Origin: Bigelowiella natans CCMP2755
Lineage: Eukaryota; Cercozoa; Chlorarachniophyceae
Reading direction: 5' to 3'
DNA length: 33,576 nucleotides
NCBI GenBank assembly: GCA_000320545.1
Contig: ADNK01000978.1
Coordinates: 1-33,576 of the forward strand
Part shown: positions 1 through 10,909 of the stretch, piece after piece
How positions within the stretch are numbered: the stretch's first letter is position 1
How the letters are laid out: each line of letters begins with the position of its first letter
Made by a program: the position numbers and the translations under genes
The notes under the pieces: generated by a model
The model's database searches: none
The model's input: the letters and a program-made list of their open reading frames with translations, nothing else
What the model was told of the DNA's origin: nothing

Positions 1-91
1 ATGTGGGGACCCCCCCAAGTTAGCTTTATTATGTGCCTTCCATTCCCCCCCCCCCCCTCCCCCCCCCGTCCTCTCTTTTTCTTGAGAGTAG
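1..91 (+). other. End of a TUBE1 intron
   Basis: Non-coding on the gene strand. It holds an interrupted poly-C tract at about 45-67 followed by a CT-rich stretch and the 3' splice site used by the epsilon-tubulin exon at 92. The TAG at 89-91 is an in-frame stop just before the exon, which supports placing the acceptor there. Confidence 0.7.
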
Positions 92-955
92 ATATTGTCA
101 CTCAACCAGCTGATCCAGCATGCCGATTGCATACTTCCGATCGAAAATCAAGCTTTAATCGACATCTGCAACAGAATTCATTCATTTCGTGACTCGAAGG
201 ATGGAGGGGGGGGCCTGGGGGGGGGGGGAGCTCAGAAAGCAAATAAAAGCCTCCTCTCGGATGGCACCTCTAAGAAGAAAGAGAAAGAGAATGCTTTCGC
301 ACAAATGAATACAATCGGGGCGCACCTTCTATGCAATCTGACTTGCTCAATGCGGTTTGAAGGCCACTTGAATGTAGACCTCAACGAGATCACGATGAAC
401 TTAGTGCCTTTCCCCAAGCTGCACCTCCTCCTCTCCTCCATCGCTCCCCTCGCAACAATGGCCGACAAAAAGGTCAGCTGCGGTGTGCGCGGTATGGATC
501 AGATGTTCTCCCAGGTTTTCTCCCGGGATTCGCAGCTTACCACTGTCAACCAGAGGGCGAGCACATATCTGGCCGCTGGGGTGATAGTGCGGGGGCGGAA
601 CGTGCAGGTTTCGGATATCAATCGCAACATAGACCGGCTGAGGCCGAAGCTCAAGATGATTCCTTGGAACACCGATGGCTTTAAGATAGGCCTTTGCTCT
701 GCACCGCCAGCGCATCAACCATACTCCGCCCTCTGCCTGGCCAACAACTGCGCCATTCGAGGGGTGGTGGGGGGGCTGGCAGATCGGTTCAGCAAGCTCT
801 TCCGCGTCCGCGCCCATGTGCATCACTATACGGAGTACCTAGAGCTGCAAGAGATGCAAGCAGCCTACCGCAGAGTCCGACAGCTGGCGTCTGATTATGA
901 GGCTCTTGAGAATGCGGTGCCGCGGGTCAGGAGGCGGATCACCCCAGTCGTTTAA
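92..955 (+). CDS. TUBE1: Epsilon-tubulin, C-terminal part (5' end outside window)
   Basis: Basal-body tubulin that in other eukaryotes is needed to make or keep triplet microtubules. The exon follows an acceptor ending in TAG at 91, behind a C-rich tract, and stays open to the stop at 953-955. The frame matches the epsilon family: ILSLNQL and LPIENQAL, then RFEGHLNVDLNEITMNLVPF, DQMFSQVFSRD, the VRGRNVQVSDINRNIDRLRP segment, and a C-terminal region with HHYTEYLELQEMQAAY. The latter part diverges from alpha/beta-tubulin as expected for epsilon. The N-terminal GTP-binding half is upstream of the window. Odd: between ICNRI and FAQMN lies an insert of about 35 residues with two glycine runs encoded by G homopolymers (about 204-229), followed by a Lys/Glu stretch. 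It faces AHI1 tail to tail. Confidence 0.93.
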   Translation: MLSLNQLIQHADCILPIENQALIDICNRIHSFRDSKDGGGGLGGGGAQKANKSLLSDGTSKKKEKENAFAQMNTIGAHLLCNLTCSMRFEGHLNVDLNEITMNLVPFPKLHLLLSSIAPLATMADKKVSCGVRGMDQMFSQVFSRDSQLTTVNQRASTYLAAGVIVRGRNVQVSDINRNIDRLRPKLKMIPWNTDGFKIGLCSAPPAHQPYSALCLANNCAIRGVVGGLADRFSKLFRVRAHVHHYTEYLELQEMQAAYRRVRQLASDYEALENAVPRVRRRITPVV

Positions 956-1368
956 GAAGCTGCTACTAGCACACGGATTTAGAGTGCAGCTATGTTGGAA
1001 GTGGGTAATAACATGCATGTGCTGTGTATGCGCGTGTAGTAGGAGGAGTTCCTGCGCGTGCGACGAAATGAATCTTAATGAGCAACATAGCGTTTACTAA
1101 AATGAAACTTGCAAAATCGCGTGGTCGTGTATGCATGCGCGTACATAGTAGAATTCTCATCTATGCAGAGCTATAGTTAGCTGCGCATTGCCTAGATTCA
1201 TAGGCTGCTAGAATTTTGATCACAGCTGCATGTGTAGATGCAGAAGGGCTGTGCATAATGCACAACACAAACAGCATACACTACTGCAACTCAAAGCTTC
1301 TGATGATGCATGGTTCATGAGGATTGTTGCGATTGATGTAGAGTTTATTCAATTTCCTACACACCCCG
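956..1368. other. Tail-to-tail spacer TUBE1/AHI1
   Basis: About 410 bp between two convergent stop codons with no supportable gene. It is rich in short palindromes (GCATGC, TGCA, CTAG, GCGC), like the larger spacers at 9336-13551 and 24057-25092. It must contain the 3' UTRs of both neighbours. I saw no clear AATAAA on either strand. Confidence 0.6.
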
Positions 1369-2787
1369 TCATCTAGCATCATGGTAACTGTTACGAGCGC
1401 GGCGGAAATTGCCGTGATTCTCACCGCGGTTGTCTCTACTACTGCTACTATTTCGTTGTTGCACCTTACTGTCGAATGCGAGAATGGGATCGTCCTGACC
1501 ATCTGCACATAGCGCTACGAGGTGCTCGGAGGGGTGCCAGGTCACGTCACAGAGAGCTGCCCGGAAACCGGTTTCTAACATCGAAACCACTGCGCACGTC
1601 AAGGTGCTCCATATGTACGCCCTCCCGTTGTCCGACCCGGCGATGATGTAGCTTCCGTCAGGGCTGAACGCCAGATTCAGCACAGCTGATTGGCAAGTTG
1701 CTCCGCGAAGCTGTTTCTTCACTCTGGAATTCCGCAGGGCGAGCAGGTATATGCAGTCAGAAGCCGTGTAGACCGCTAGTTTTTCTGCCCGGTAGCGCAA
1801 GCATCGAATCGCCGTTTGGTCGATCTGCAGGCTCTGCGTGAGCGTCAGCCGCTCCTTCCATTCCGAAGTCGATGTACTTCTCTTCCCGTGATCGATGTGC
1901 TTGTCGGCCCAGAAGCATACCACGCCGGCTGTGTCTGAGGTGTAGAAGCGGCCTTGGATTCCAAAGGCGATGGACGTCACTGAGGAGTTGTGCGCCTTTA
2001 AACGCGCAAGCAGCGAGCCGCGAGATTCACTGCTCCATATCCGCACGTATGAATCATTAGCGCCAGTGACGATTACCTAATCGTGTGATGTATTTGGATA
2101 AGTTGTTCACTTCTCCTTCTTTGCGAGGAGGGGAGGGGGGGCCTATCACGCTATTATTAGCACAATAGCATAATCATTCGTAGTACCTTTGAATTCTCAG
2201 AAAACGGATTGAATCTTGCCGCGTTAACCTGCGACGTGTGCTGCAACGACACAATATGCTTTGTCTCTCTCGCTCCTGCAAGATCCCTCTTCATGGAGAA
2301 AATCTGTCGGAAGAACAAGAAGAAGAAGAAGAAGAAGAAGAAGAAGAAGAAGAAGAAAAGGAAGGCCATACAACATTAAGCGGAGTATTGACACCGCAGG
2401 TACACCGCCATAAATGAGTTGAAAGGTGATGATTTCTCCATCAGCGACCACAACATTTGCCCTGCAGCACAGATACGTACTCGCACCCCACATTTCTTCT
2501 ACGAATAGGTTTGCTAGATGCTACTGCACATCCTCGTCGTTGCTATCAGTCCTTTTCCTGATATCATCAAAAAGCACTTTGCGGGCATTGCACCTTGGCT
2601 GTTTGATCGGCGGAAGAACTGAGGATTTTAGACGAATCACGATTCCAACTCAAGCCCGTGATGCTATCATGGTGGCCAAGGAAAGAGTGAATGAACCCCC
2701 CCCCCACGTCGTATATTTTGACTGTGACGATCATGTGGTCGTCAACCACGAGATGCCGGCACGCCTATCGAAAAGACAAAAAGTATA

Positions 2788-2822
<35 letters not shown>

Positions 2823-4224
2823 GGATATCATGATACAGAGCAGCAGCTGCAGCTGAAGCAGCAGCAACTCGTTACATAGCAAAAACAAGGGAAACACACA
2901 GTGCGCATTTCTATTGTCCTCAAGGAGAGCGAATCAGATCTTCATCACGTAAATCTGCATGCTTTTACAAATTTACCCCCACTATCAGTATTACTACCAC
3001 TCTTCCCCTTCCCCCTTCTCTTATCTACTACAACGACGAAGACTACAACTACTACTACTACTACTACTACTACTACCACGACTACATATGTGCTACTACC
3101 GCTGCAATGTAGTTTCCATCGGGCGAGAACGCAACCGCTTGGCAGCCCATATCCGTTTGAACCTCAATCGCCTGGAAGTTAGGAATTCTGCACTTTTCGT
3201 GGCGCTCCCGACGCCTGAAAAAAAAACCGCCATCACTGCTTCAGGATGCCCTCCATCTCCTTCCCAGTGAGTGTCATCACCGCACAAAAAGCGAAAGGGG
3301 GATGTGGTGGCAGGGGGAAAATCAAGTGCTATACCTTTTACTCCTAATACTCCGGAGGCGGTTTGCAGATGCTGGTCCTCCTAAACTTGAAGGGTTATTG
3401 AAAGCTGCTGTCGTCGCGGAGGAATGGCGCACAAGCTCTTGGACATTCATTCGGCCTTGTTCTATATCCGTAGGAAGCTGCGGTCTTGACCCAATAGCCA
3501 ACTGTCGACAATCAAAATAGTAGATGAGGCAGAATGCAGTAGCTTCGCAGCACACAGTCAATCGGTGTTTCAATATATATATATATATATATATATATAC
3601 TATACTATAATTACATTTAAATTCATCATATATACGACATTCTGCGACATAACCTTGCGATTGAGAGGCTTGCAGGAATTGACTCGAACGTGCAATGCCG
3701 AAGGGTACTTCTCATACCCAAACGTGTCTTGAAACAGCCATTCGTAGTATCTGCACAATGTATGTGGCAACCTCATCTCTGCGAAAGAGTATTAACTTAA
3801 ATATTCTTCTCATTGTTTGTAAACAACACTAGCACCAGCATGGCGTGGAGGAGGGACGCGTGTATCATAAACAACAGCCCTCAAATTGAGAGACTTATTC
3901 AGAGATACTAGATACCAACAAAACGGCAATTAAAGCTCAAGAAAACCATCTAAGAGACACTAGAATCGGCACTCTTCGCCTCATAATCTGAACTCGTGTT
4001 TGGGCGGTTTTTATCCCTGCTCTGGCACTCTATTATCTATGCACGTAGCTTACATGTGAGGCACTCCTCGAGCGCTTCGGTTGTATCGCTGCGACGTGGC
4101 AGTGTACCTTCGGAGGAGGGGAGCAGCAACGACAAACAGCGACACAATTCCAAAAATCAGATATATTTCCGATATGAATATTGGATTGAACGCAAGCAAA
4201 GAACCAAAGGACGTCTTCAAAAAG

Positions 4225-4257
<33 letters not shown>

Positions 4258-4995
4258 ATTATATTTAATGTTGCGATCGATTCGGTACCGGTAGAGCTGT
4301 ATTTGAAGGTCCTTGCCATTTCCAAGATACTGAACATCTCTATGCGGGGATACGAGTTTTAGAAACCCCCATGCGACGTGGCAAAAACCATCACGAAATC
4401 TCTTCCCTCCCTTTGTCGCCTGATGAGAACAAACACAATTTTAATGAAAATACACGCCATTTTAGGCGCAGATAATTGTTGAATAGTGTTCTGTGGGATA
4501 TTCAAAGCAAGGCTGAAATCGATAGTTTTCGTATGTGTGGATAATGTAGTTAAGTAGCAGCAAGAAACATAGGAGGAACGATTCGTTCATGTGAATCTGT
4601 CTTTCAAAGGAAGATAAATCTACGAAAATAAACGTGCTTGTATTGACACTGAGATTCTATTTCAAAATGAAAGACAACCGTCTTTTTTTATGTTAGCATG
4701 ATTGGGTGAGGATGCATCCCTCCCCTCCAACCCGCGCCTTATTCGATAGGTAACTTTTTCCAATAAAGAAAAAAAATGACGTTTTTTTCAAAAAGCATCT
4801 GTTCTTCCCCAAAACGGGCGCGTGTACATTATCGAGAAATTGCGTATCGATGTCTGCTATCTCAAACATCAGCAAGGCGTTCTGGTTGCAGAGATGTGAC
4901 ACCCTCTCGTTGAGCTTCAGCTCCTGATTCCACTTTGCCTGGAGCACGCCACATAATCAGGAGAGTAAGCATGATGTAATATGCGTGCAGACGCT

Positions 4996-5046
<51 letters not shown>

Positions 5047-5294
5047 CACATATTATATGGACATATTACTCACCTGAAATCTTCCGCTGGGTATGAGATC
5101 GAAAGGACGTGTGATGACGGGTGGTAAAGTATCTGTTGGCACCTCGTAGGCCGAAACAATCTTGCGTTTACTATCGGTCTTCTTCACATAGCGTCCAGTT
5201 TTGAGGTTGATTACGTGCAAGAACACCATTGGCTGCCTGTGATTGTCCAAACACCGCACCCATTGAACTACTTCGTGAACGAGGGAGGCGACTA

Positions 5295-5327
<33 letters not shown>

Positions 5328-5971
5328 ATGCGAACATGCAGAAGTAAGAAAACGCAATTCGCGTGTGCTTAAGAGAGATCGTGAGATGGAGAGAGGAGGA
5401 TTTAAGACTCTTCACTTACTTCAGTCCCAATGTTGGCATGAGCGTGGCCTCATGTATATGGACGCTCAGAATTGCATCTCCTCTGTCATCGTCTAGTTTC
5501 CCAGCTTTGTTCAAATTTGAGCGTTGAGGAGAAGACACTTTTTTGTCTACGTCGCCGCTGTTGTCATTTGAGTCATTCCCCAGCTTTTCGAACATCAGCA
5601 GCATCCGCTCTAAACACACACACACACACACACCAGATTATATTTCTATATTATATATATTTAGTATATCATTATTAACGAGATGTGCGCATCTTTGAAT
5701 TTTCATTCCGAGCATGATCCGACGACGAAGACTTTGTTACCGAAAGGAAGAAAGAGAAAGAAAGAAAGGAAGAAACAAAGAAATTAGAATACAACAACTC
5801 AGAACAACCTTTCCTAAGGCAGATACAGCAAAACAGTCCCGACAGGAACATGTTGAAGTCGAAGCACCAACTGAAGAAGGACACACTTTCTGCGTGCACG
5901 CGTCGTCTCTACATAATTGCATTTGTATTGCACACGACAAACGATAAGCTTCCTACAATACTGATATAACT

Positions 5972-6011
<40 letters not shown>

Positions 6012-6538
6012 GAGATGCGTTGGCTGTGGCCTGTGTTTTACGAAAAGAAGAATTGATTTCTCGCAGATATTTCTCGACCCATCATTAGGTGCATTGTCAC
6101 AACTGTATTTCATAATTATTCCTTGCTTTTCTGCTATACCTTCTGCAGCGAAGCGAAACAGCCGCTGAACGCGCAGCAAAGGTACGCACACCATGTGTTA
6201 AAATAAGTGAAGAAACTTGGGCACATTGCAGTTGTCGCCATGCCTTCAGACTTTGTAGAAAGAATGTGTGTTAATGTTTAATAGGATTATCAGCCACTAA
6301 CAAAATACCTCGTTATCAGAGATAAGATTAGATTCCTGTCCCTGCTGCTGCTCTATATCGTCGTCATCATTAAAACAGCAAGGACAATAATCGACGACCC
6401 TGTTTATTTCACAGCCCCCAAGAGTGTAAGAAGCGAAATATCAACGTGAATCTTAAAACTTGATTCCTCCATTCAGGCACAACATCATCGTCTGCAACGC
6501 TGTATTGTTGCCGCAATGATATCCGTGTGTATCAATAT

Positions 6539-6614
<76 letters not shown>

Positions 6615-7367
6615 GCACGCGGTTCGATGTTCATGTGCAAAAAATATTATAGTGTTAACTGACCAGGATGACTCCAGAGGCTCGTCCTCCTCATCCATCT
6701 CTTGCTCTTCGTTCTTCTTCTCCTTCTTCTGTTCGTCGTCCCTTGGATTTCTAGGATTATTCTGATCTATCTTCCCTCCTCTCCTAAACGCCTTCTTTGT
6801 GTCCTGTGAGGACCCTTTCATAATAGGGTTTCTGACACCGCTACTACTACTACTACTATTTATTCCCTGCAGCATTCGAGGTGTCGGTGTTGGCAACTTG
6901 CCGCTAACATTGCCTGTTCGCCTGCCTCCTAGTTGCCCCATCGATGGGCCTTCTCTCATAATAGGCATGGTATCATTTTCCCTTTCTCTTCCCTTTGGCC
7001 CCAGCGAACTACCGGTGCGTCCGTTCTTGTCACCTCCGCCGTTATTAGGGTGTTGGAACGCCATCTTTGCTCTTACAGACTTACTTTCCTGGAAAATTAA
7101 GAAGTGTGGGGGGGGGGGGGAAGCGAGTAAAGGGAACGGAAATTCAAATAGGCGTCCATGTTTTCTGTGTGGTCAATGACGATGATTGTGTGTACAACGA
7201 TTGTCCTCTTCTGCGAAGCATGTACCCACCCCATCCTGTTTCTTCTTTGTCCTTTTCATAGCAGCCTTCGCCATTTGGGCGAAATTGAGAGGGGCATTTG
7301 CCGTTTTCTTCCCCCTATCTTCGGCTGTATCCACGACCGGGTTTTTGCCCTCGGCCGCCGAAGTCAT
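1369..7367 (-). CDS. AHI1: Jouberin (AHI1) homologue, ciliary transition-zone WD40 protein
   Basis: AHI1 acts at the ciliary base/transition zone. Exons on the - strand (high to low): 7367-7230 (starts [10 protein letters not shown]), 7088-6664 (Gly/Ser/Lys/Glu-rich linker), unresolved exon(s) between 6660 and 5610, 5609-5420, 5236-5074 ([29 protein letters not shown]), 4938-4828 ([12 protein letters not shown]), 4419-4256 ([11 protein letters not shown]), 3750-3654 (YPSALHVRV), 3501-3335, 3214-3100 ([11 protein letters not shown], start of the propeller), 2764-2594 ([20 protein letters not shown]), a short unresolved exon, 2240-2187 (VNAARFNPF) and 2076-1369 ([12 protein letters not shown], then three further WD blades). 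The segment order and motifs follow animal jouberin closely: N-terminal beta domain, CRIPN junction, WD40. It stops after the WD40 region, so there is no SH3 domain as in the human protein. Phases of the listed neighbouring exons agree. A G-run at about 2696-2705 encodes glycines in the first blade. Confidence 0.88.
2317..2357. repeat. (AAG)n triplet repeat
   Basis: About 13 units in an AHI1 intron. ORFs through it are artefacts. Confidence 0.95.
2792..2821. repeat. (AT)n microsatellite
   Basis: About 15 units in an AHI1 intron, just upstream (gene sense) of the exon at 2764. Confidence 0.95.
3047..3076. repeat. (ACT)n triplet repeat
   Basis: About 10 units in an AHI1 intron after the exon ending at 3100. 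Confidence 0.95.
3572..3599. repeat. (AT)n microsatellite
   Basis: About 14 units in an AHI1 intron. Confidence 0.95.
4227..4255. repeat. (CA)n microsatellite at a splice donor
   Basis: About 14 units. On the AHI1 strand it is a GT repeat beginning exactly at the 5' splice site of the exon ending at 4256. Confidence 0.9.
4996..5042. repeat. (AT)n microsatellite
   Basis: About 23 units in an AHI1 intron between exons 5236-5074 and 4938-4828. Confidence 0.95.
5296..5326. repeat. (ATG)n triplet repeat
   Basis: About 9 units in an AHI1 intron. Confidence 0.9.
5612..5632. repeat. (CA)n microsatellite next to a splice acceptor
   Basis: On the AHI1 strand a GT repeat immediately before the TTTAG acceptor of the exon starting near 5609. 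Confidence 0.9.
5974..6009. repeat. (AT)n microsatellite
   Basis: About 17 units in the unresolved 5' half of AHI1. Confidence 0.95.
6539..6614. repeat. Compound AC / AT microsatellite
   Basis: Five AC then about 32 AT units, the longest AT run here, in the intron after the AHI1 exon ending at 6664. Confidence 0.95.
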
Positions 7368-7965
7368 GTCTTGTTAACACGTCTAATCGTAGTATTACTG
7401 CCTCGAAGACACCTCTACTGCATCATCATCTCTGCGAACATTTGTCGAGCCGGCTAGACTTTCTACTCTATCAGTAGTCTGAGGCTGCGCTGGAGGGACG
7501 GGTCGATCGTCTGAGAAGGGATAGCGTGCTCCTCCCCTAATCGTCGGTTAAGGAGACCGTTACAGTAGTCGCACTGGAGGCGGAAGAAGAAGAAGAACAG
7601 TATTCTGGATAAGAACGAACAATCCCGGGTTTCCCAGGGATTCGCGTTTATCGAAGAAATGTAGGCCAATTTGTCTTACTTTCATCAGAGACATGTCTGA
7701 GAGATTGTGGAAAGATCTAATGGAAGACTCGAAGAATATCCCAGAGAATTCCTGCTCCCCAACGAAGAATCATGGCGGAGGACTACAGGAGGGTCGCTTA
7801 CTTTCCCTTCCAACCTCCCCAACGCATAAGAAGATCATTGAATCATTATTTCCCCCCCACATATAATTGGATCATGTGGCCGTGGTTTTAAACAATCGTG
7901 CTTTGATTTTGCAACGGAAAGCGTCACAGTGGCAAGCACAAACTGACCGATTTTGATCTTTTCAG
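7368..7965. promoter_or_regulatory. Head-to-head promoter region AHI1/STX6
   Basis: 598 bp between two divergent start codons. It contains an unassigned 57-codon ORF at 7693-7866 (+) that begins MSERLWKDLMED and could be a uORF or a leader exon of STX6. The sequence TTTTCAG right before the STX6 ATG looks like a 3' splice site, so STX6 may have a 5' UTR intron. I see no TATA box I would defend. The palindrome-rich composition of the tail-to-tail spacers is absent here. Confidence 0.5.
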
Positions 7966-9335
7966 ATGAACGCGGCCAGGGCAGATCCCTTTCCGATTGT
8001 GAAAGAGTATGTGATAATTATTCAACTGGAAACATAATTATACGATCAAATTTTGCTCATCCTTTTTCCCCATCATCCTTTAGGAAGGTGCAAACCGCTG
8101 TGCGGCAGCTGGAGGGAGATATGATGACGTGGAAAGACCTGCTCAAGCGAACGAACACTTACACGAATCAGCAGTTTCAGGTTGGATTATTTCCGAATTT
8201 TTACTAAAAATCCCCGCTTAATGATTGTTTTTATTGCAGAGAACTCATAAATCCGTGAAGAAGCAGCTGAGGAGCCTTAACTCAAACCTGAAGGCACTAT
8301 CGCAAACGGTCAAAGGTAGCAAGCATTCATTTCCGATAGGAGAAGAAGTAATCTCATAAGTAACGAAAAGCCTGATAAAAGACCCACCATATTTACTTAC
8401 ACGATACTGCCTTCCCTAAACAGCTGTAGAGAGCCAGAGGGCTCGCTTTGAGAACATCGATGACTACGAACTCACACAAAGACGGAACTTCGTCTCCGAA
8501 ACCACGGTAAATCAATCTCCATCCATTCCATATATTTCTCTCTGTGGATTATATTCGTAATGTGGTTCTGATATCGTCGCTATCTACTGCGGCTATCGCT
8601 AGGTTGTAGTCGACACCTACCAAAAGCTTATAAGCGATCCCGCAACAAAGAAGAAGAGGGCAGACGACCAGAGAAAGGTCAATCGAAGATGATGATAACA
8701 GTTGCGATAACTACCTGTTCCCGCTCCCTACTCCTCCCCCCCCAGCCCCCTTCTGAATATCTGAGGTGTCAATATGGATAGGTTGAGGACCTTAGAGCTG
8801 AGCCAACAGGAGGCCCGTCGTACTCCTCAAAGTCTCAACCATTAGCCCGTCAGATGCAGGAACAAGAGGTCTTGTCGTCGTCATTGATTCTCTCGCTCGT
8901 CTCCAAAAGCCGATGGTGATGACCCCAAAGGTATTCAATTTATACTTAATTTATTAGGATCTCGAAGAGCAGCAGGATGAGGTGCTCGATGATATGCAAA
9001 CGGTGTTGGGGCGGTTGGGCGTTGCCGCAGACAATATCGAGCTAGAACTCGGAGAGCACAAAGAGTAATAATAATAATAATAATTATAGGACACGTCCTA
9101 TACGTATTACTGCTATTATTAATGCTGACTGACCCTGTCTATCTCCCTACGAATCCCCACGACCAGGCTTTTACAAGAGCTAGATAAAGAGATCGAAACT
9201 GCTCAAGGAAGGATGGGGGTGGCGATGAAAAAGTTACAGAAACTGCTAGGAACGTCGAGCAATAGCAAAATTTGCTGTTTATTCATGATGTTTTTCATGG
9301 TTATTATCCTGTTGGGGCTCGCCGTATTCGCTTAG
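7966..9335 (+). CDS. STX6: Syntaxin-6-type Qc-SNARE
   Basis: Membrane-fusion SNARE of the trans-Golgi/endosome route. Eight exons: 7966-8006, 8084-8180, 8240-8315, 8424-8506, 8603-8677, 8782-8868, 8958-9064, 9167-9335. All phases match, giving 244 aa (human STX6 is about 255). The N-terminus MNAARADPFPIVKEKVQ matches the family's DPF start of the Habc bundle, which runs to about residue 100. The SNARE motif spans about 154-220, and a C-terminal anchor of about 20 residues (CCLFMMFFMVIILLGLAVFA) ends the protein. Odd: the residue aligned with the conserved zero-layer glutamine is His187 (CAC, 9057-9059). Introns are short (59-108 bp). The family assignment is firm; the exact compartment is inferred from the family. 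Confidence 0.93.
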
Positions 9336-9345
9336 AACGAAATCT

Positions 9346-9351
9346 AATAAA
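9346..9351 (+). terminator. Probable poly(A) signal of STX6
   Basis: AATAAA lies 11 nt after the STX6 stop, with a second AATAA-type motif near 9526. The position is unusually close to the stop for a poly(A) signal but is the only canonical hexamer immediately downstream. Confidence 0.4.
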
Positions 9352-10392
9352 ATTCTAGAGGAATGAATTATTTTGAAACGAATTCCGATACATAACTTAT
9401 TCGTGGAAGATGTGTACACGAGTATAGATACCCCTAAAGCATTTATGTGCAAATTTTTATTGTAATCATCTTTCCACACGTACGCAGCAGCACGATCGTG
9501 GTGCACGTATAAATTATACCAGGACCAATAATAAAGCTAACAAACAAAGTCGAAGCCATTCATACATTGCACCTGCTTAATGCTAGCATTTGATCAGCAT
9601 GCTTAAACCTGCATCGAGTAGCAGTGCATATACTTAGGGCTGCTACGTACTGCATCGATGGGCAGCGCACGCAAGCAGACGCCATGGCATGACCATGATG
9701 GCTATATCATGCGCGCATGCTAGCATGCATTGCGACTATGCGCGCGAATGCATGAAAGATCGACCTAATGATTGTTAACGAACAAGTGCATCTGGAGCGC
9801 TCTAGTCCATTGACTCGTTGCCCCCTTAGCTGGCTAGACCTTTTTCCCCGGAAAAAACTGCATCTCCGCCACACTAGCATGCTGGCATGAATCTGTCAAT
9901 GCTGAATGGCTAGCAGATGGGTAATTTAGGACACTTGCATGTTTGCCTGTGCGATTGATTGAACGAGCTAGGAACGATGTGCACAGTGCGCATTGCATGT
10001 AGCTAGTCCATTGTCGTTGCAGATCGCCCAGTCTAGCCTAGCAGTGCACGCACAAATTGAGCTAGACTAGCAGAAAGCTTTCTAGCTTTGAACGCATTGT
10101 GGACGACACAGCGATGTTCAGCACTAGACAATGGACATGCGTACACATCATGCATGTCACATGTACTGTGTCTATGGTCTAGAGTGTGTACGACACGAGT
10201 TCATTTTGCGCACAGAAATGCATCGCTGAGCTACGTAGCGAGGCCCATCAAACAATGCAAGTTGCTGCTTTGTTGCTCAGAGCTAGCATGGAGAGAGCGA
10301 ACTTCGAAGCGATTGCAAGGAACGAAATGATTTTTTCTTGTCTCAGAAACGAGGCGCGTCAAATGCATTTCTCTGTGTCAAACCTGAATTTC

Positions 10393-10909
10393 TTTTGAAT
10401 TTCTTTTCGAAAGTTCTCTAGCCACAGCATCCTGACTAGTTTCTTGAGCTTTGTCAACTTGACCGATCTTCACCTTGACTTTGTGGAGGCCTTCTTCATT
10501 CACAAAGGGTCACGTGTGCTAGCACGTAACACAACAACGATTGTGGACCGTTGCACTTGTGGGCATTCCAAACATCAAGCGTGAGCGCAAAGATGAAACG
10601 ATCCAATTTGTAGCCACAACGTTGCGAACTTGCGTTCATGAGTTCGCTCTGCCTGTTCCAGACAGATGTTTCTGCTTTGCTTCGAGGATCACTTGCAATT
10701 CCTCTCTGAGATCGCAATTTGAACAGCAGCCCAGCGATTTGATTCTGTGCAAGCCAACAAACAAGCAGCCTAGCAACATTGATTCCCGACTCTTGCGTGT
10801 CATCCCTTGACAGATCTTCAGGTCCAGAGATCATTTGTGTCGAGAATCTCGCCTTCCTGCATGTTTTGACCTTTTCCAATTTTCCGGTTTGAGTGATTCG
10901 AGGAATCAA
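10393..10909 (-). pseudogene. Possible decayed ORF fragments
   Basis: The - strand has an open stretch at 10909-10496, and directly after it in another frame about 38 codons to a stop near 10393 with a protein-like charged composition (EEGLHKVKVKIGQVDKAQE, then KRNSKEIQV). A frame change would be needed to join them. The + strand is also open at 10541-10810. I do not recognise a family, and chance is quite possible. Confidence 0.15.

Noticed and set aside
401-826. 141-codon - strand ORF opposite epsilon-tubulin
   Set aside because: Shadow of a well-conserved tubulin frame.
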